Positions 39,912 through 48,252 of a stretch of 64,000 nucleotides of DNA are shown in pieces. Below the pieces are notes generated by a model that was given only the letters and a program-made list of their open reading frames with translations, searched no databases and was not told the DNA's origin. Origin of the DNA: Pseudomonadota bacterium (GTDB taxonomy: Bacteria; Pseudomonadota; Alphaproteobacteria; Acetobacterales; Acetobacteraceae); contig JAJZFA010000033.1 in the NCBI GenBank assembly GCA_021805565.1, forward strand, positions 124,001-188,000. Direction: 5' to 3'. Position numbers and translations under genes: made by a program. The stretch's first letter is position 1. Each line of letters starts with the position of its first letter.

Positions 39912-41133
39912 TCATCTGGGGCCCGCCGCGTTCGACTTTGAAGACCGCTAAGCCCCGGCTGACCTGTCCGTCCGGTTTCAGGGCGAACCAGCCATCGGTT
40001 CCGACAAATCCGGCTGGCTGCGTCAGAATCGCGATTGCACTGCCCTTCGGTCCGACAATCACTTTTGCGATGGAGGCAGCATCGTATGCCAAATCGGCCA
40101 AGGGCGGCGGCGGCGCGTTATATTTTGCTGTGTAGTCGCGTTCCAGATTGGCTCGGGCGGCGTTATCCGGTGCGGCGTACCATGCGCCCGACACGGAACC
40201 GGATCCGCTCGACGGACTGGCCCACAACGCGGGGCCGACAATCTGAACGGCGGAACGATCCACGTCGTAATAGGGCAATACGGCGGCAATTTCCTGCAAT
40301 GCCTCCCCAGTGTCGGCCAAAAGCAAAACATTGAAGGGCGGCGGCGGGATGGGCGTTTTGGCGAGTTCGCGCGCCTCGCGGCGACTATCCGGTGTTGCCA
40401 GAGCACGGGCGGCCTTGATTTTAGCGTCGATCGGGCCTCGCCGGTCGGCGTAGCCCGCGAGGTCGCGTGCCGACGCGGTTATCGAGGCCATTCCAGGTGG
40501 ATGCATCTTGACGTTCGGCGGCGTAAGGCCGGCCGATCGAGTCGCTTTCGCCAACGCACTGGCCATCGCGCGGCCGAAATCCGAATCGGGCAACAGGGCG
40601 GCGAACTGGGTTTTGCCCTGGGCCTGCGCAGCGACGACCAGGCGCTCGATTTGCTGGTTCGGGGAAATACCGAGAGTCCATATGCCTGGCTGAGCCTGGG
40701 CGGTATCGTTGGTGAAAGCCAGGACCGGCATGCCGGCGGCTTTGGCGATGGGCGCGACAGACGCGGTTTCAGCGGATGTAAGGGGCCCGAGGATCAGGCT
40801 GTCCCCCTTGGTAACGGCGGTTTGGGCCGCTATCGCCGCTCCGGCCGGCGTTCCACCTGTGTCCAGGACATCCAGGGCGGGACCGCTATTGCCGGGCAAG
40901 GCCAATTGAGCCGCTTGCACCAAGACGTGGCCCAAATCGGCCCGAGGCCCGCTCAGCGGAGCCAGGATCGCAACCGCACCTGCCGACTGTCCGAGGATTC
41001 GCCCGTTGGGGCCTAGGAAGGCCGGCGCGTTCGATCCAGATAGATTGCCCGCGCCATATAGTCCGGCGTATTGGCCAGAACAGCCCGGTAGTGCCAGGGC
41101 GCCGAAAAGGAGAAGGAATGCCCGTTGCCGCAT
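39871..41133 (-). CDS. Penicillin-binding protein activator (LppC/LpoA-like) lipoprotein
   Basis: A 420-residue lipoprotein with signal peptide and lipobox 'LALPGC' (Cys18). The mature part is a periplasmic-binding fold resembling branched-amino-acid receptors: 'VAILAPLSGPRADLGHVLVQAAQLAL', 'SLILGPLTSAETASVAPIAKAAGMPVLAFTND', 'FAALLPDSDFGRAMASALAKATRSAG', 'IAAVLPYYDVDRSAVQIVGPALW'. LppC/YraM relatives in gammaproteobacteria activate PBP1a; in alphaproteobacteria the gene typically lies next to rsmI, exactly as here, divergent with 16 bases of overlap. I chose the ATG at 41133, where the signal peptide begins; the frame is open to 41235. Confidence 0.88.
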   Translation of the reverse strand: MRQRAFLLLFGALALPGCSGQYAGLYGAGNLSGSNAPAFLGPNGRILGQSAGAVAILAPLSGPRADLGHVLVQAAQLALPGNSGPALDVLDTGGTPAGAAIAAQTAVTKGDSLILGPLTSAETASVAPIAKAAGMPVLAFTNDTAQAQPGIWTLGISPNQQIERLVVAAQAQGKTQFAALLPDSDFGRAMASALAKATRSAGLTPPNVKMHPPGMASITASARDLAGYADRRGPIDAKIKAARALATPDSRREARELAKTPIPPPPFNVLLLADTGEALQEIAAVLPYYDVDRSAVQIVGPALWASPSSGSGSVSGAWYAAPDNAARANLERDYTAKYNAPPPPLADLAYDAASIAKVIVGPKGSAIAILTQPAGFVGTDGWFALKPDGQVSRGLAVFKVERGGPQMIDPAPQSDSAPGL

Positions 41134-42011
41134 CGGCCGCGTCCCCCGATGACCCGCGAGACGGCCAGTCCGGCCCGCTGCATGGCCTTGTGCTTGTTTC
41201 CACACCAATCGGCAACCTGGGGGACATTTCCTCAAGGGCGCGGGCCGCTTTAGGGGCGTGCGATCTGATCCTGTGCGAGGATACCCGCCGCACGGGCCGG
41301 CTGCTGGCGGCCATGGATATCCACACGCGAACCGAACCGCTTCATGAACACAACGAGGATGCGAGGATCGACTCGGTTCTGGGCAAGCTGCGGGATAATC
41401 GAACGGTTGTGCTGGTTTCCGATGCCGGTACCCCGCTGGTGTCCGATCCTGGGTATCGTCTTGTGCGCGCGGCTATCGAAGCCGGTTTGCCAGTAACCGC
41501 CATTCCGGGACCGAATGCGGGGGTTACGGCGTTGATTTTGTCCGGCCTGCCGCCCTTACCTTTTCTGTTTCTTGGATTTCCGCCTCCCAGGCAGGCGGCT
41601 CGGCGGGCTGCGTTCGGCAGCTTACGGGCGGCCGAACGGGCCGGGCTGTCCGCAACGCTGGTTTGGCATGAAGCGCCGCATCGGTTGCTGGAGACGTTAG
41701 CCGACCTGTTGGCGGTTTTTGGGGATCGCCGGGCGGCGGTGGCGCGGGAACTGACGAAGCGGTTCGAAACGGTGGAGCGTGGGACCGTCAGCGATCTGAC
41801 GGACCTGTTCAGCCGGGAGGCACCGCGTGGCGAGATTACGTTGTTGATCGGGCCGCCCGAGCGCGACGATCCCGAGGATTTGGATGGACGGCTTCGGGCG
41901 GCTTTGGCCACACAGACGGTGAAAGACGCCGCAGCTTTGGTGAGTACGGCGACGGGATTACCACGGAAACTGGTTTACGCGCGTGCGCTGCACCTTCATG
42001 GAGAAGGCTGA
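41118..42011 (+). CDS. rsmI: 16S rRNA (cytidine-1402-2'-O)-methyltransferase
   Basis: Tetrapyrrole-methylase-fold enzyme that 2'-O-methylates C1402 at the ribosomal P site. 'LVLVSTPIGNLGDISSRARAAL' is the glycine-rich N-terminal motif, then 'LILCEDTRRTGRLL', 'VVLVSDAGTPLVSDPGYRLV', 'VTAIPGPNAGVTALILSGLP', 'FLFLGFPP' and 'EAPHRLLETLADL' all standard for RsmI. 297 residues from the ATG at 41118, which has AGGAGAAGGA before it; an alternative start at 41091 has no site. Its start overlaps the divergent lipoprotein start by 16 bases and its stop overlaps the convergent queG stop by 16 bases. Confidence 0.95.
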   Translation: MPVAASAASPDDPRDGQSGPLHGLVLVSTPIGNLGDISSRARAALGACDLILCEDTRRTGRLLAAMDIHTRTEPLHEHNEDARIDSVLGKLRDNRTVVLVSDAGTPLVSDPGYRLVRAAIEAGLPVTAIPGPNAGVTALILSGLPPLPFLFLGFPPPRQAARRAAFGSLRAAERAGLSATLVWHEAPHRLLETLADLLAVFGDRRAAVARELTKRFETVERGTVSDLTDLFSREAPRGEITLLIGPPERDDPEDLDGRLRAALATQTVKDAAALVSTATGLPRKLVYARALHLHGEG

Positions 42012-43045
42012 CGCAACTGGTCGGTGGCCCAGTTCGCGGCTTCGGCCACCACCGGGTCTGGATCGCCTCGCAATGCGTCGGCGACCTGTACCAAGCTGGG
42101 ATCGCTCGAATTTCCGATCGCGATTAGTACGTTTCTAACGAAACTGTTTCGTCCTATGCGCTTAACGGGCGATCCTGAAAACATCGTCCGGAACTGGCGA
42201 TCGTCCAAGGTGGCCAATCCGGCCAGAGCCGGCGCGTTCAGGCTCTCCCTGGCCATGAGTTGCTGGTGGGATGTTGGCTGGGCAAATTTATTCCAGGGAC
42301 AGACTGCCAGGCAGTCGTCGCATCCATATATACGATTGCCAATGCCTTTTCGCAGGTCATGCGGAATCGACCCTTTGTATTCGATCGTGAGGTAGGAGAT
42401 ACAGCGGGTCGCATCGAGTTGATACGGTGCTGGAAATGCGTCGGTTGGACAGGCGTTGAGGCAGCGCACACACGATCCGCAGCCGCCGACGGTCGATTCA
42501 TCCTGTTGCAAATCCAGCGTGGTAAAGATCTCTCCTAACAGTAACCACGATCCGTGGGCGCGAGAGACGAGATTGGTGTGCTTGCCCTGCCATCCAAGAC
42601 CGCTATTTTGTGCCAGAGGCTTTTCCATGACCGGGGCGGTATCGACGAACACCTTTATTTCGCATGGGAACCGCGAAACGATAAACTGCGCCAAATGTTT
42701 CAACTTGCCCTTTATCAGATCGTGGTAGTCGCGATTTCTGGCGTAAACCGAGATTGCACCGTGGCTGGGCCGGCTGTTTATGGCGAGGGGGTCTCCGGCC
42801 GGTGCATAGGATAGACCGGCAACGATCACACTGCGGGCACCGGGCCATAGCGACTGTGGGTGGCTTCTTTGTTCGGTTCGGTTTTCCAGCCATCCCATGT
42901 CGCCGTGGTAGCCGGATTGGATAAAATGGGTCAGCCGTTCCCGCGCTTCCGGGGCAAGTGCTGCCTGACAGAAACCTACCGCGTCGAACCCGATGCGCAA
43001 GGCGCTGTCGCGTATCTGGCCTCGCGGATCGGCCGGAACGGTCAT
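41996..43045 (-). CDS. queG: Epoxyqueuosine reductase
   Basis: Cobalamin- and iron-sulfur-dependent enzyme that reduces epoxyqueuosine to queuosine in tRNA, the last step of the pathway. 349 residues from the ATG at 43045. 'GFDAVGFCQAAL' and 'YHGDMGWLENRTEQRSHPQS' are N-terminal signatures. The two 4Fe-4S clusters are bound by 'CGSCVRCLNACPTDAF' and 'CDDCLAVCPW', with 'CISYLTIEYKGSIP' between them. The C-terminal HEAT-like stretch 'FVRNVLIAIGNSSDPSLV' fits. It follows queF by 10 bases on the same strand. Confidence 0.94.
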   Translation of the reverse strand: MTVPADPRGQIRDSALRIGFDAVGFCQAALAPEARERLTHFIQSGYHGDMGWLENRTEQRSHPQSLWPGARSVIVAGLSYAPAGDPLAINSRPSHGAISVYARNRDYHDLIKGKLKHLAQFIVSRFPCEIKVFVDTAPVMEKPLAQNSGLGWQGKHTNLVSRAHGSWLLLGEIFTTLDLQQDESTVGGCGSCVRCLNACPTDAFPAPYQLDATRCISYLTIEYKGSIPHDLRKGIGNRIYGCDDCLAVCPWNKFAQPTSHQQLMARESLNAPALAGLATLDDRQFRTMFSGSPVKRIGRNSFVRNVLIAIGNSSDPSLVQVADALRGDPDPVVAEAANWATDQLRQPSP

Positions 43046-43055
43046 TTGGAGATCG

Positions 43056-43523
43056 TCATCCGCGTCCACGATAATGGGGCACGTCCTGCGGGGGCACCCA
43101 AACATTGGCTGGCGGGGTATTGGTTTGCCAGAATACGTCTATCGGGATGCCGCCCCTTGGATACCAATAGGCACCGATACGCAGCCAGACCGGCGCCAGA
43201 AGCACAACAAGTTTGTCCGCGATTTCCATCGTGCAGGCTTCATGAAAAGCGCCATGATTTCGATACGAACCCATGAGAAGCTTAAACGACTTGCTTTCGA
43301 CGATCCAGTTATCAGGAATATAATCTATCATCAGATGCGCGAAATCGGGCTGTCCGGTCAACGGGCATAGAGACGTGAATTCAGGGCAGGTCAGGCGCAC
43401 GATATACTGTTTGCCGATCGCGGGATTAGCGACACGCTCCAGGATCGCATCGTTCGGACTCCCTGGTTGCAGCGCATGCTTACCGAGGAGCGTGAGATGG
43501 GTGTAGGGGTCGGTTTCCGTCAT
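43056..43523 (-). CDS. queF: NADPH-dependent 7-cyano-7-deazaguanine (preQ0) reductase
   Basis: T-fold enzyme that converts preQ0 to preQ1, the queuine precursor inserted by Tgt. 155 residues, the short (QueF-I) type. '[23 protein letters not shown]' contains the catalytic Cys and Asp, '[20 protein letters not shown]' has the substrate-binding Glu and the QueF motif E(S/L)K(S/A)hK(L/Y)(Y/F/W), here ESKSFKLLM. Starts ATGA-overlapping the tgt stop and is followed closely by queG, so the three form one operon. Confidence 0.95.
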   Translation of the reverse strand: MTETDPYTHLTLLGKHALQPGSPNDAILERVANPAIGKQYIVRLTCPEFTSLCPLTGQPDFAHLMIDYIPDNWIVESKSFKLLMGSYRNHGAFHEACTMEIADKLVVLLAPVWLRIGAYWYPRGGIPIDVFWQTNTPPANVWVPPQDVPHYRGRG

Positions 43524-44653
43524 TGGGAATGATCCTGCTTTGCCCAGGCCAAGCGCAATCGGCCGGCGTGAGCGGTGAATTCGCAGGCAGCGATCGCGGA
43601 TCGGATATTCTTCATAAGATATTGGTAATAAGTAAGATTATGCCATGTCAGAAGCATGGGACCGAGCATTTCGCCTGTTCGGAACAGGTGGTGCAGGTAG
43701 GCTCGGCTGTGTTTCGTGCAGCCGGGGCATGTACATCCCGGATCGAGCGGGGTTGGATCGTCCGCGAAGCGCGCGTTCCGCAGATTGAAAATTCCGGCCG
43801 TTGTGTAGGCTCTCGCTGTGCGCCCTGCCCTGGTTGGGATGACGCAGTCGAACATGTCTATGCCTCGTTCGACTGCGCGTAGAATGTCGTCTGGGGTGCC
43901 GACCCCCATCAAGTAGCGCGGGGCTTCGGTTGGTAAATGAGGCACGGTGGCGTCCAGTGTTTGCAGCATCGCCGCCTGCCCTTCCCCGACTGCCAATCCG
44001 CCGACGGCGTACCCATCGAAGCCGATATCCTTCAGCGCGGCGACGGAGCGCAGGCGAAGATCGGTGTGCACGCCTCCCTGGACGATGCCGAACAGGGCGT
44101 AGCCTGGCCGCGGACGGAAGGATTGCTTGGAGAGCGCGGCCCACCTCATGGACATGTCCATCGACGCTTCGGCGGCTTCGTAGGTCACGGGAAATGCGGT
44201 GCATTCATCGAGCACCATGGTGATTGTGGAATCGAATTTGTGCTGAAGATCCATACAAATTGCCGGCGTCAGACGATGACGGCTGCCGTCGGTATGGGAT
44301 TGAAAGGTCACGCCTTCACGGTCGATTTTTCGTAACGCCGCGAGCGACATGATCTGGAAGCCTCCCGAATCAGTGAGGATAGGACCGGGCCAATCCATGA
44401 ACTGGTGAAGCCCGCCCAATGCGGCGATCCGATCCGGGCCGGGACGCAGCATCAGGTGGTACGTGTTTCCAAGAACGCATTGTCCGCCGGTCGAGCGCAC
44501 GGCGTCAGCGGTCATGCCCTTGACGGTTCCGGCTGTGCCGACGGTCATGAAGGCCGGGGTTTCGATGGGGCCGTGCGCGGTATGCAAGACACCCATACGC
44601 GCCCGTCCATCGGCAGCGGCGAGTTGGAAGCGGAAAGTAGTGGGCATCGTCAT
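43520..44653 (-). CDS. tgt: Queuine/preQ1 tRNA-ribosyltransferase
   Basis: Exchanges guanine-34 for preQ1 in tRNAs with GUN anticodons. 377 residues from the ATGACGATG at 44653. Motifs: '[21 protein letters not shown]', '[12 protein letters not shown]', '[13 protein letters not shown]' (catalytic Asp region), 'DECTAFP', 'LFGIVQGGV', '[13 protein letters not shown]', '[12 protein letters not shown]' and '[15 protein letters not shown]'. The zinc-binding set is in '[20 protein letters not shown]'. The frame is open to 44830, but that extension is not family-like. First gene of tgt-queF-queG; the prophage starts 390 bases upstream, on the other strand. Confidence 0.95.
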   Translation of the reverse strand: MTMPTTFRFQLAAADGRARMGVLHTAHGPIETPAFMTVGTAGTVKGMTADAVRSTGGQCVLGNTYHLMLRPGPDRIAALGGLHQFMDWPGPILTDSGGFQIMSLAALRKIDREGVTFQSHTDGSRHRLTPAICMDLQHKFDSTITMVLDECTAFPVTYEAAEASMDMSMRWAALSKQSFRPRPGYALFGIVQGGVHTDLRLRSVAALKDIGFDGYAVGGLAVGEGQAAMLQTLDATVPHLPTEAPRYLMGVGTPDDILRAVERGIDMFDCVIPTRAGRTARAYTTAGIFNLRNARFADDPTPLDPGCTCPGCTKHSRAYLHHLFRTGEMLGPMLLTWHNLTYYQYLMKNIRSAIAACEFTAHAGRLRLAWAKQDHSQ

Positions 44654-45041
44654 GGGGGCGTGCGTAAAGCCAGCCTGCCGGGTCTGACAAGGATATATAT
44701 AGGGGGCCGAGAGCGCCCGATGAAATCGATGCAGACAATTTAGGAAAAAATAGCTTGACCAAACACCCCAAAATAGGGTAAGGTTTTGCCTATGATCACG
44801 GAGTAGCGGCGCGGCCTTGTAGATTTCCATCTGCTAGCCATCGGCTCCGTGGGCCGCTTTGTGTGGTGGCTGGTATTTTGTTTTGGAATTCGAGGCACTC
44901 GCAAACTACTCTTTCGGCGATTTTTGTCCATCCGGCACCGATATTTTCAAATACATTTAAATTGACTGTAGTCCTATCGAACAGATAATTTTACCCAGAA
45001 GTCGCCTTCGGGGTACGCTCCGATCTTGGGCAACCGAAGCG
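44654..45041. other. Host/prophage border region, no gene supported
   Basis: Between the divergent tgt and terminase starts. The base composition drops sharply here (A+T-rich runs such as GGAAAAAATAGC and ATTTTCAAATAC), and no small terminase, regulator or integrase ORF is visible. This stretch should hold the tgt promoter, the left prophage boundary and a promoter for the structural genes. Confidence 0.55.
44755..44784 (+). promoter_or_regulatory. Candidate promoter facing the prophage structural genes
   Basis: TTGACC at 44755-44760, an 18-base spacer, then TAAGGT at 44779-44784; a second AT-rich TATGAT lies a little downstream. The match is approximate and was made by eye; the terminase gene starts about 260 bases further on. 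Confidence 0.3.
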
Positions 45042-46361
45042 TTGGAAGATACGGGTTATCGACCGGCCGCCCATCACCTTTATCTGATATCCGCACTAGA
45101 GCAGCTTTCGTCCGGAGACTGCGACCGGCTTATGATACTCATGCCGCCCGGTTCGGCGAAATCGACCTATGCCTCGGTCATTTTTCCCGCCTGGTGGTTT
45201 GCGACACACCCCGGCTCGTCGATCATCGCGGCGTCCCATTCATTACACCTAGCTACACATTTTAGCCGGCAGATCCGCAATCTTGTCCACTTCAACGAAG
45301 GCTATCTCGGCTATTGCATTACGCCCGGGCACGCATCGGCCGACGCCTGGGGCACCAGCAATGGCGGCGAGTATATAGCTGTTGGCATTCGCGGCGCGGT
45401 TACTGGCCGCCGGGCAGATCTGATAATAATCGACGATCCCGTAAGATCGCAGGCAGACGCTGAGAGTAGCCGGCAACGCGACCACCTGTGGAATTGGTAT
45501 AAGTCCGACATCCTTACGCGCCTAAAACCGGGCGGCAAGGTTGTTTTGATCATGACACGCTGGCATCCGGACGACCTGGGTGGCCAACTGCTGGACCAGA
45601 CCCTGGACGACTGGCGTGTCGTGCGGCTTCCAGCGTTCGCGGAGGCGTCCGATCCAATTGGGCGATCGATCGGAGAGCCCTTGTGGCCAGAGTGGGAAGA
45701 CGACGAGGCGCTTGACCGCAAGCGGGCGCTGATTGGCGCACGCGCGTGGTCGGCCTTGTTTCAGCAGCGCCCCTTGCCATCCGGCGGTCGGTTATTTTCG
45801 GTCGATCATATCGCTATCGGTCAACCGGCGCGGATGGCCGAGGCGACTGTGCGGGCCTGGGATCTCGCGGCGACCCATGAGACGGGCCGCAACGACCCGG
45901 ACTGGACCGTTGGAGTCAAGCTATCGCGAGACGAAACCGGACGCTACCTGATTTTGGACGTCGTCCGTATGCGCGCGACCTCGCACCAAGTCGAGGAACT
46001 CATTATTCGCAGTGCGCAAAAGGATGGTCCTGGCGTCATCGTTGCAATACCCGAGGATCCTGGGCAGGCCGGGAAAAGCCAGACATCTTACCTAACCGCG
46101 CAACTTGCCGGCTTTCATGTTATTTCGTCCCGCGAGACGGGATCGAAAGCGACGCGGGCAATGCCGCTTGTTTCGCAGGTGGAGGCAGGCAACGTCTCGA
46201 TCGTTCGCGCCGACTGGAACAGGGCATTTCTGGATGAGCTAAACGATTTTCCATCGGGCAGGAAAGACGATCAGGTCGATGCGCTGGTGCGAGCGTTCAC
46301 GACACTGACATCCCGCCCGCGCAGCGCGCGTTCAATTGACCTGTCTATACTCCGCCGTTGA
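45042..46361 (+). CDS. Phage terminase large subunit
   Basis: ATP-powered DNA-packaging motor and nuclease, 439 residues. The ATPase centre has a Walker A-like 'LMPPGSAKSTYASVIFPAW' and Walker B 'ADLIIIDDPVRSQADAESS'; 'VVLIMTRWHPDDLGGQLL' contains motif III-type residues. The C-terminal nuclease begins 'VRAWDLAAT' with the first catalytic Asp and ends with 'GRKDDQVDALVRAFTTL', the classical DDxxDA pattern. I used the TTG at 45042; the frame extends about 60 bases upstream with family-like residues (W-A-T-E-A-L) but no ordinary start, so the true start might be a rare codon upstream. No small terminase is visible. Confidence 0.92.
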   Translation: MEDTGYRPAAHHLYLISALEQLSSGDCDRLMILMPPGSAKSTYASVIFPAWWFATHPGSSIIAASHSLHLATHFSRQIRNLVHFNEGYLGYCITPGHASADAWGTSNGGEYIAVGIRGAVTGRRADLIIIDDPVRSQADAESSRQRDHLWNWYKSDILTRLKPGGKVVLIMTRWHPDDLGGQLLDQTLDDWRVVRLPAFAEASDPIGRSIGEPLWPEWEDDEALDRKRALIGARAWSALFQQRPLPSGGRLFSVDHIAIGQPARMAEATVRAWDLAATHETGRNDPDWTVGVKLSRDETGRYLILDVVRMRATSHQVEELIIRSAQKDGPGVIVAIPEDPGQAGKSQTSYLTAQLAGFHVISSRETGSKATRAMPLVSQVEAGNVSIVRADWNRAFLDELNDFPSGRKDDQVDALVRAFTTLTSRPRSARSIDLSILRR

Positions 46362-46380
46362 CTTCGAGGTTAGCAACCGC

Positions 46381-47805
46381 ATGTTCGATACACTCTGCAA
46401 TTTGGTTCCAACCGACAGCGATTATCCCCCGCGGGTACGCCAGCTTGCCATCCTGGACCGTGTACTGAACGGAACGCTGTACGATGTTTTGCCCTATGAC
46501 TTCCATGAAGAGCGAACCGAGGCCGGCGAATACATCCCGCTCCGTCAACGCCGGCCAAGTATCCGGTATCCGCTATGTCGGATCGTAGTAGAAGATAGTG
46601 TGTCGCTGTTATTCAGCGAAGGTCACTTTCCGGCGATTGACAGCCCCGACCGGGCCGTTCGCGCCATTTTTGCTAATATTGTTAAAGAGACGCGCCTGAA
46701 TCAGACAATGATCAGCGCCGCCATGAAGGGGGCCACAGGATCGGCAGCGTTGCTTTTGCGGGTTCTGAAAGGCCGCATTTTTATCGATGCGCTGGATACG
46801 ATGTATTTGACTCCCACCTGGGACCCAGCCGCTCCCGATATGCTTCTGCATGTCGATGAGCGGTATAAAGTATCGGGTGCCGATCTAGTCCGGAACGGCT
46901 ACGCAATTGAAGACGTGGACCGACAGTTTTGGTTTTCCCGGCGCTGGGACAAGGAGGGCGAAACCTGGTTCGATCCGACACCGGTTGGGGAGCCGCCGGT
47001 AGCCATTGTAGATACAGCACGTTCGGTCACGCACAAGTTCGGTGTCGTTCCGGTTATCTGGATCCGGAACCTGCCAGGGCTACCCATTACTGGCGATAAG
47101 GCCGATGGAGCCTGCACATTCGCGGGCGCTATGCATACGCAGGTGGAGATCGATTATCAGCTTAGCCAGGCCGGACGCGGCCTAAAATATAGCAGCGATC
47201 CGACTTTGCTGCTGAAAGATCCAGCCTTACCCGACGGCGAGTTGATAAAAGGTGCTGGTAACGCGCTGGTTGTCTCCGAAAAGGGAGACGCCAGGCTGTT
47301 GGAAATTGGCGGAACCGCGTCGGCGGCGGTGATTGATTACGTCCGCACGCTACGAGAACTTGCGCTGGAAAGCATCCATGGCAACAGAGCAAGCCCTGAG
47401 CGAATTTCGGCCGCGCAATCAGGCCGGGCACTCGAATTATTGAACCAGGGGTTGATTTGTCTCGCCGACAACTTGCGTACCAGTTATGGCGAATCAGGTC
47501 TGCTGGAACTTGCTCGTCTTATTGTCCGTGCGTCGCAGGTGTATCGCCTAGTGGTTCTGGGCGAAGCAATAGCGGCGTTAGATTCATCGGCGCGGCTTAG
47601 CTTGAAATGGCCCCGCTGGTATCCGTCCACAGCGGAGGACCGGCAAAAGGACGTGCAGGCGCTGACATCGCTTGTTACCTCCGGCTGCATCAGCCGGGAA
47701 ACCGCGTTGAAGGCAATCGCAACCTGTTACGATATTGAATATTCCGAGGACGGCATTTTACCGGCAACACCGGTTGCCGCTCCTTTGCAACCAACCGGAG
47801 GCTAA
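46381..47805 (+). CDS. Phage portal protein
   Basis: A 474-residue portal, the dodecameric ring through which DNA enters the head. It starts 'MFDTLCNLVPTDSDYPPRV' and has the usual wing/clip signatures: 'PLCRIVVEDSVSLLFSEGHFP', 'LLLRVLKGRIFIDALDTMYLTPTWDP', 'VEIDYQLSQAGRGLKYSSDPTLLL', 'AAQSGRALELLNQGLICLADNLR'. 'WPRWYPSTAEDRQKDVQALTSLV' towards the end is shared by many portal proteins (crown region). Directly follows the terminase with a 19-base gap and precedes the scaffold-like gene by one base. Confidence 0.88.
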   Translation: MFDTLCNLVPTDSDYPPRVRQLAILDRVLNGTLYDVLPYDFHEERTEAGEYIPLRQRRPSIRYPLCRIVVEDSVSLLFSEGHFPAIDSPDRAVRAIFANIVKETRLNQTMISAAMKGATGSAALLLRVLKGRIFIDALDTMYLTPTWDPAAPDMLLHVDERYKVSGADLVRNGYAIEDVDRQFWFSRRWDKEGETWFDPTPVGEPPVAIVDTARSVTHKFGVVPVIWIRNLPGLPITGDKADGACTFAGAMHTQVEIDYQLSQAGRGLKYSSDPTLLLKDPALPDGELIKGAGNALVVSEKGDARLLEIGGTASAAVIDYVRTLRELALESIHGNRASPERISAAQSGRALELLNQGLICLADNLRTSYGESGLLELARLIVRASQVYRLVVLGEAIAALDSSARLSLKWPRWYPSTAEDRQKDVQALTSLVTSGCISRETALKAIATCYDIEYSEDGILPATPVAAPLQPTGG

Positions 47806-47806
47806 T

Positions 47807-48205
47807 TTGGCTGACCTGATAAAGCCCACCGAACAGGACGAAGTGCCCGCGGTAAGGCCGGACAACGAGACCAGCGACGTCCTCAAACTGCGGGAGACAT
47901 TTCAGTCGCGTTTGGTTACCGCGAACCTGCGGACGGAGGCAGTGCGTGCGGGCATGATCGATCTGGATGGGCTAAAAATAATCGACACCACGTCGGTTCG
48001 GCTTGGTGATGACGACATGGTGATTGGCGGTCGCAGGCTTATGGACGACCTACGCCGAAGCAAACCTTGGCTTTTTGGGGTTGCATCGTCCTCAAGCGCC
48101 GCGGCCGTGCCAGCGTCCCAGCCTGTGAGGCAAAAGACTGCGTTGGAGATGACCGACGATGAATACGCGGCGGCCCGTAACGCTGTCACGAAATACCAAT
48201 TCTGA
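47807..48205 (+). CDS. Phage scaffold-like / head assembly protein
   Basis: 132 residues from a TTG one base after the portal stop. The N-terminal half is charged ('DLIKPTEQDEVPAVRPDNET'), then 'AVRAGMIDLDGLKIIDTTSVRLGDD', and a Ser/Ala-rich linker before a C-terminal helix. 'AGMIDLDGLK..D' is a signature I associate with small scaffold or head-assembly proteins located between portal and capsid genes. The position supports that role. A long ORF upstream in the same frame (from 47735) overlaps the portal gene and is discounted. Confidence 0.6.
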   Translation: MADLIKPTEQDEVPAVRPDNETSDVLKLRETFQSRLVTANLRTEAVRAGMIDLDGLKIIDTTSVRLGDDDMVIGGRRLMDDLRRSKPWLFGVASSSSAAAVPASQPVRQKTALEMTDDEYAAARNAVTKYQF

Positions 48206-48252
48206 CCGCGCTCCGCTCTGCTTAATAGTTTGATTTTTTGTGAGAAGTATTA

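Noticed and set aside
44654-44830. N-terminal extension of Tgt
   Set aside because: Reaches into AT-rich intergenic DNA and lacks similarity; Tgt proteins start close to the FRFQL stretch.
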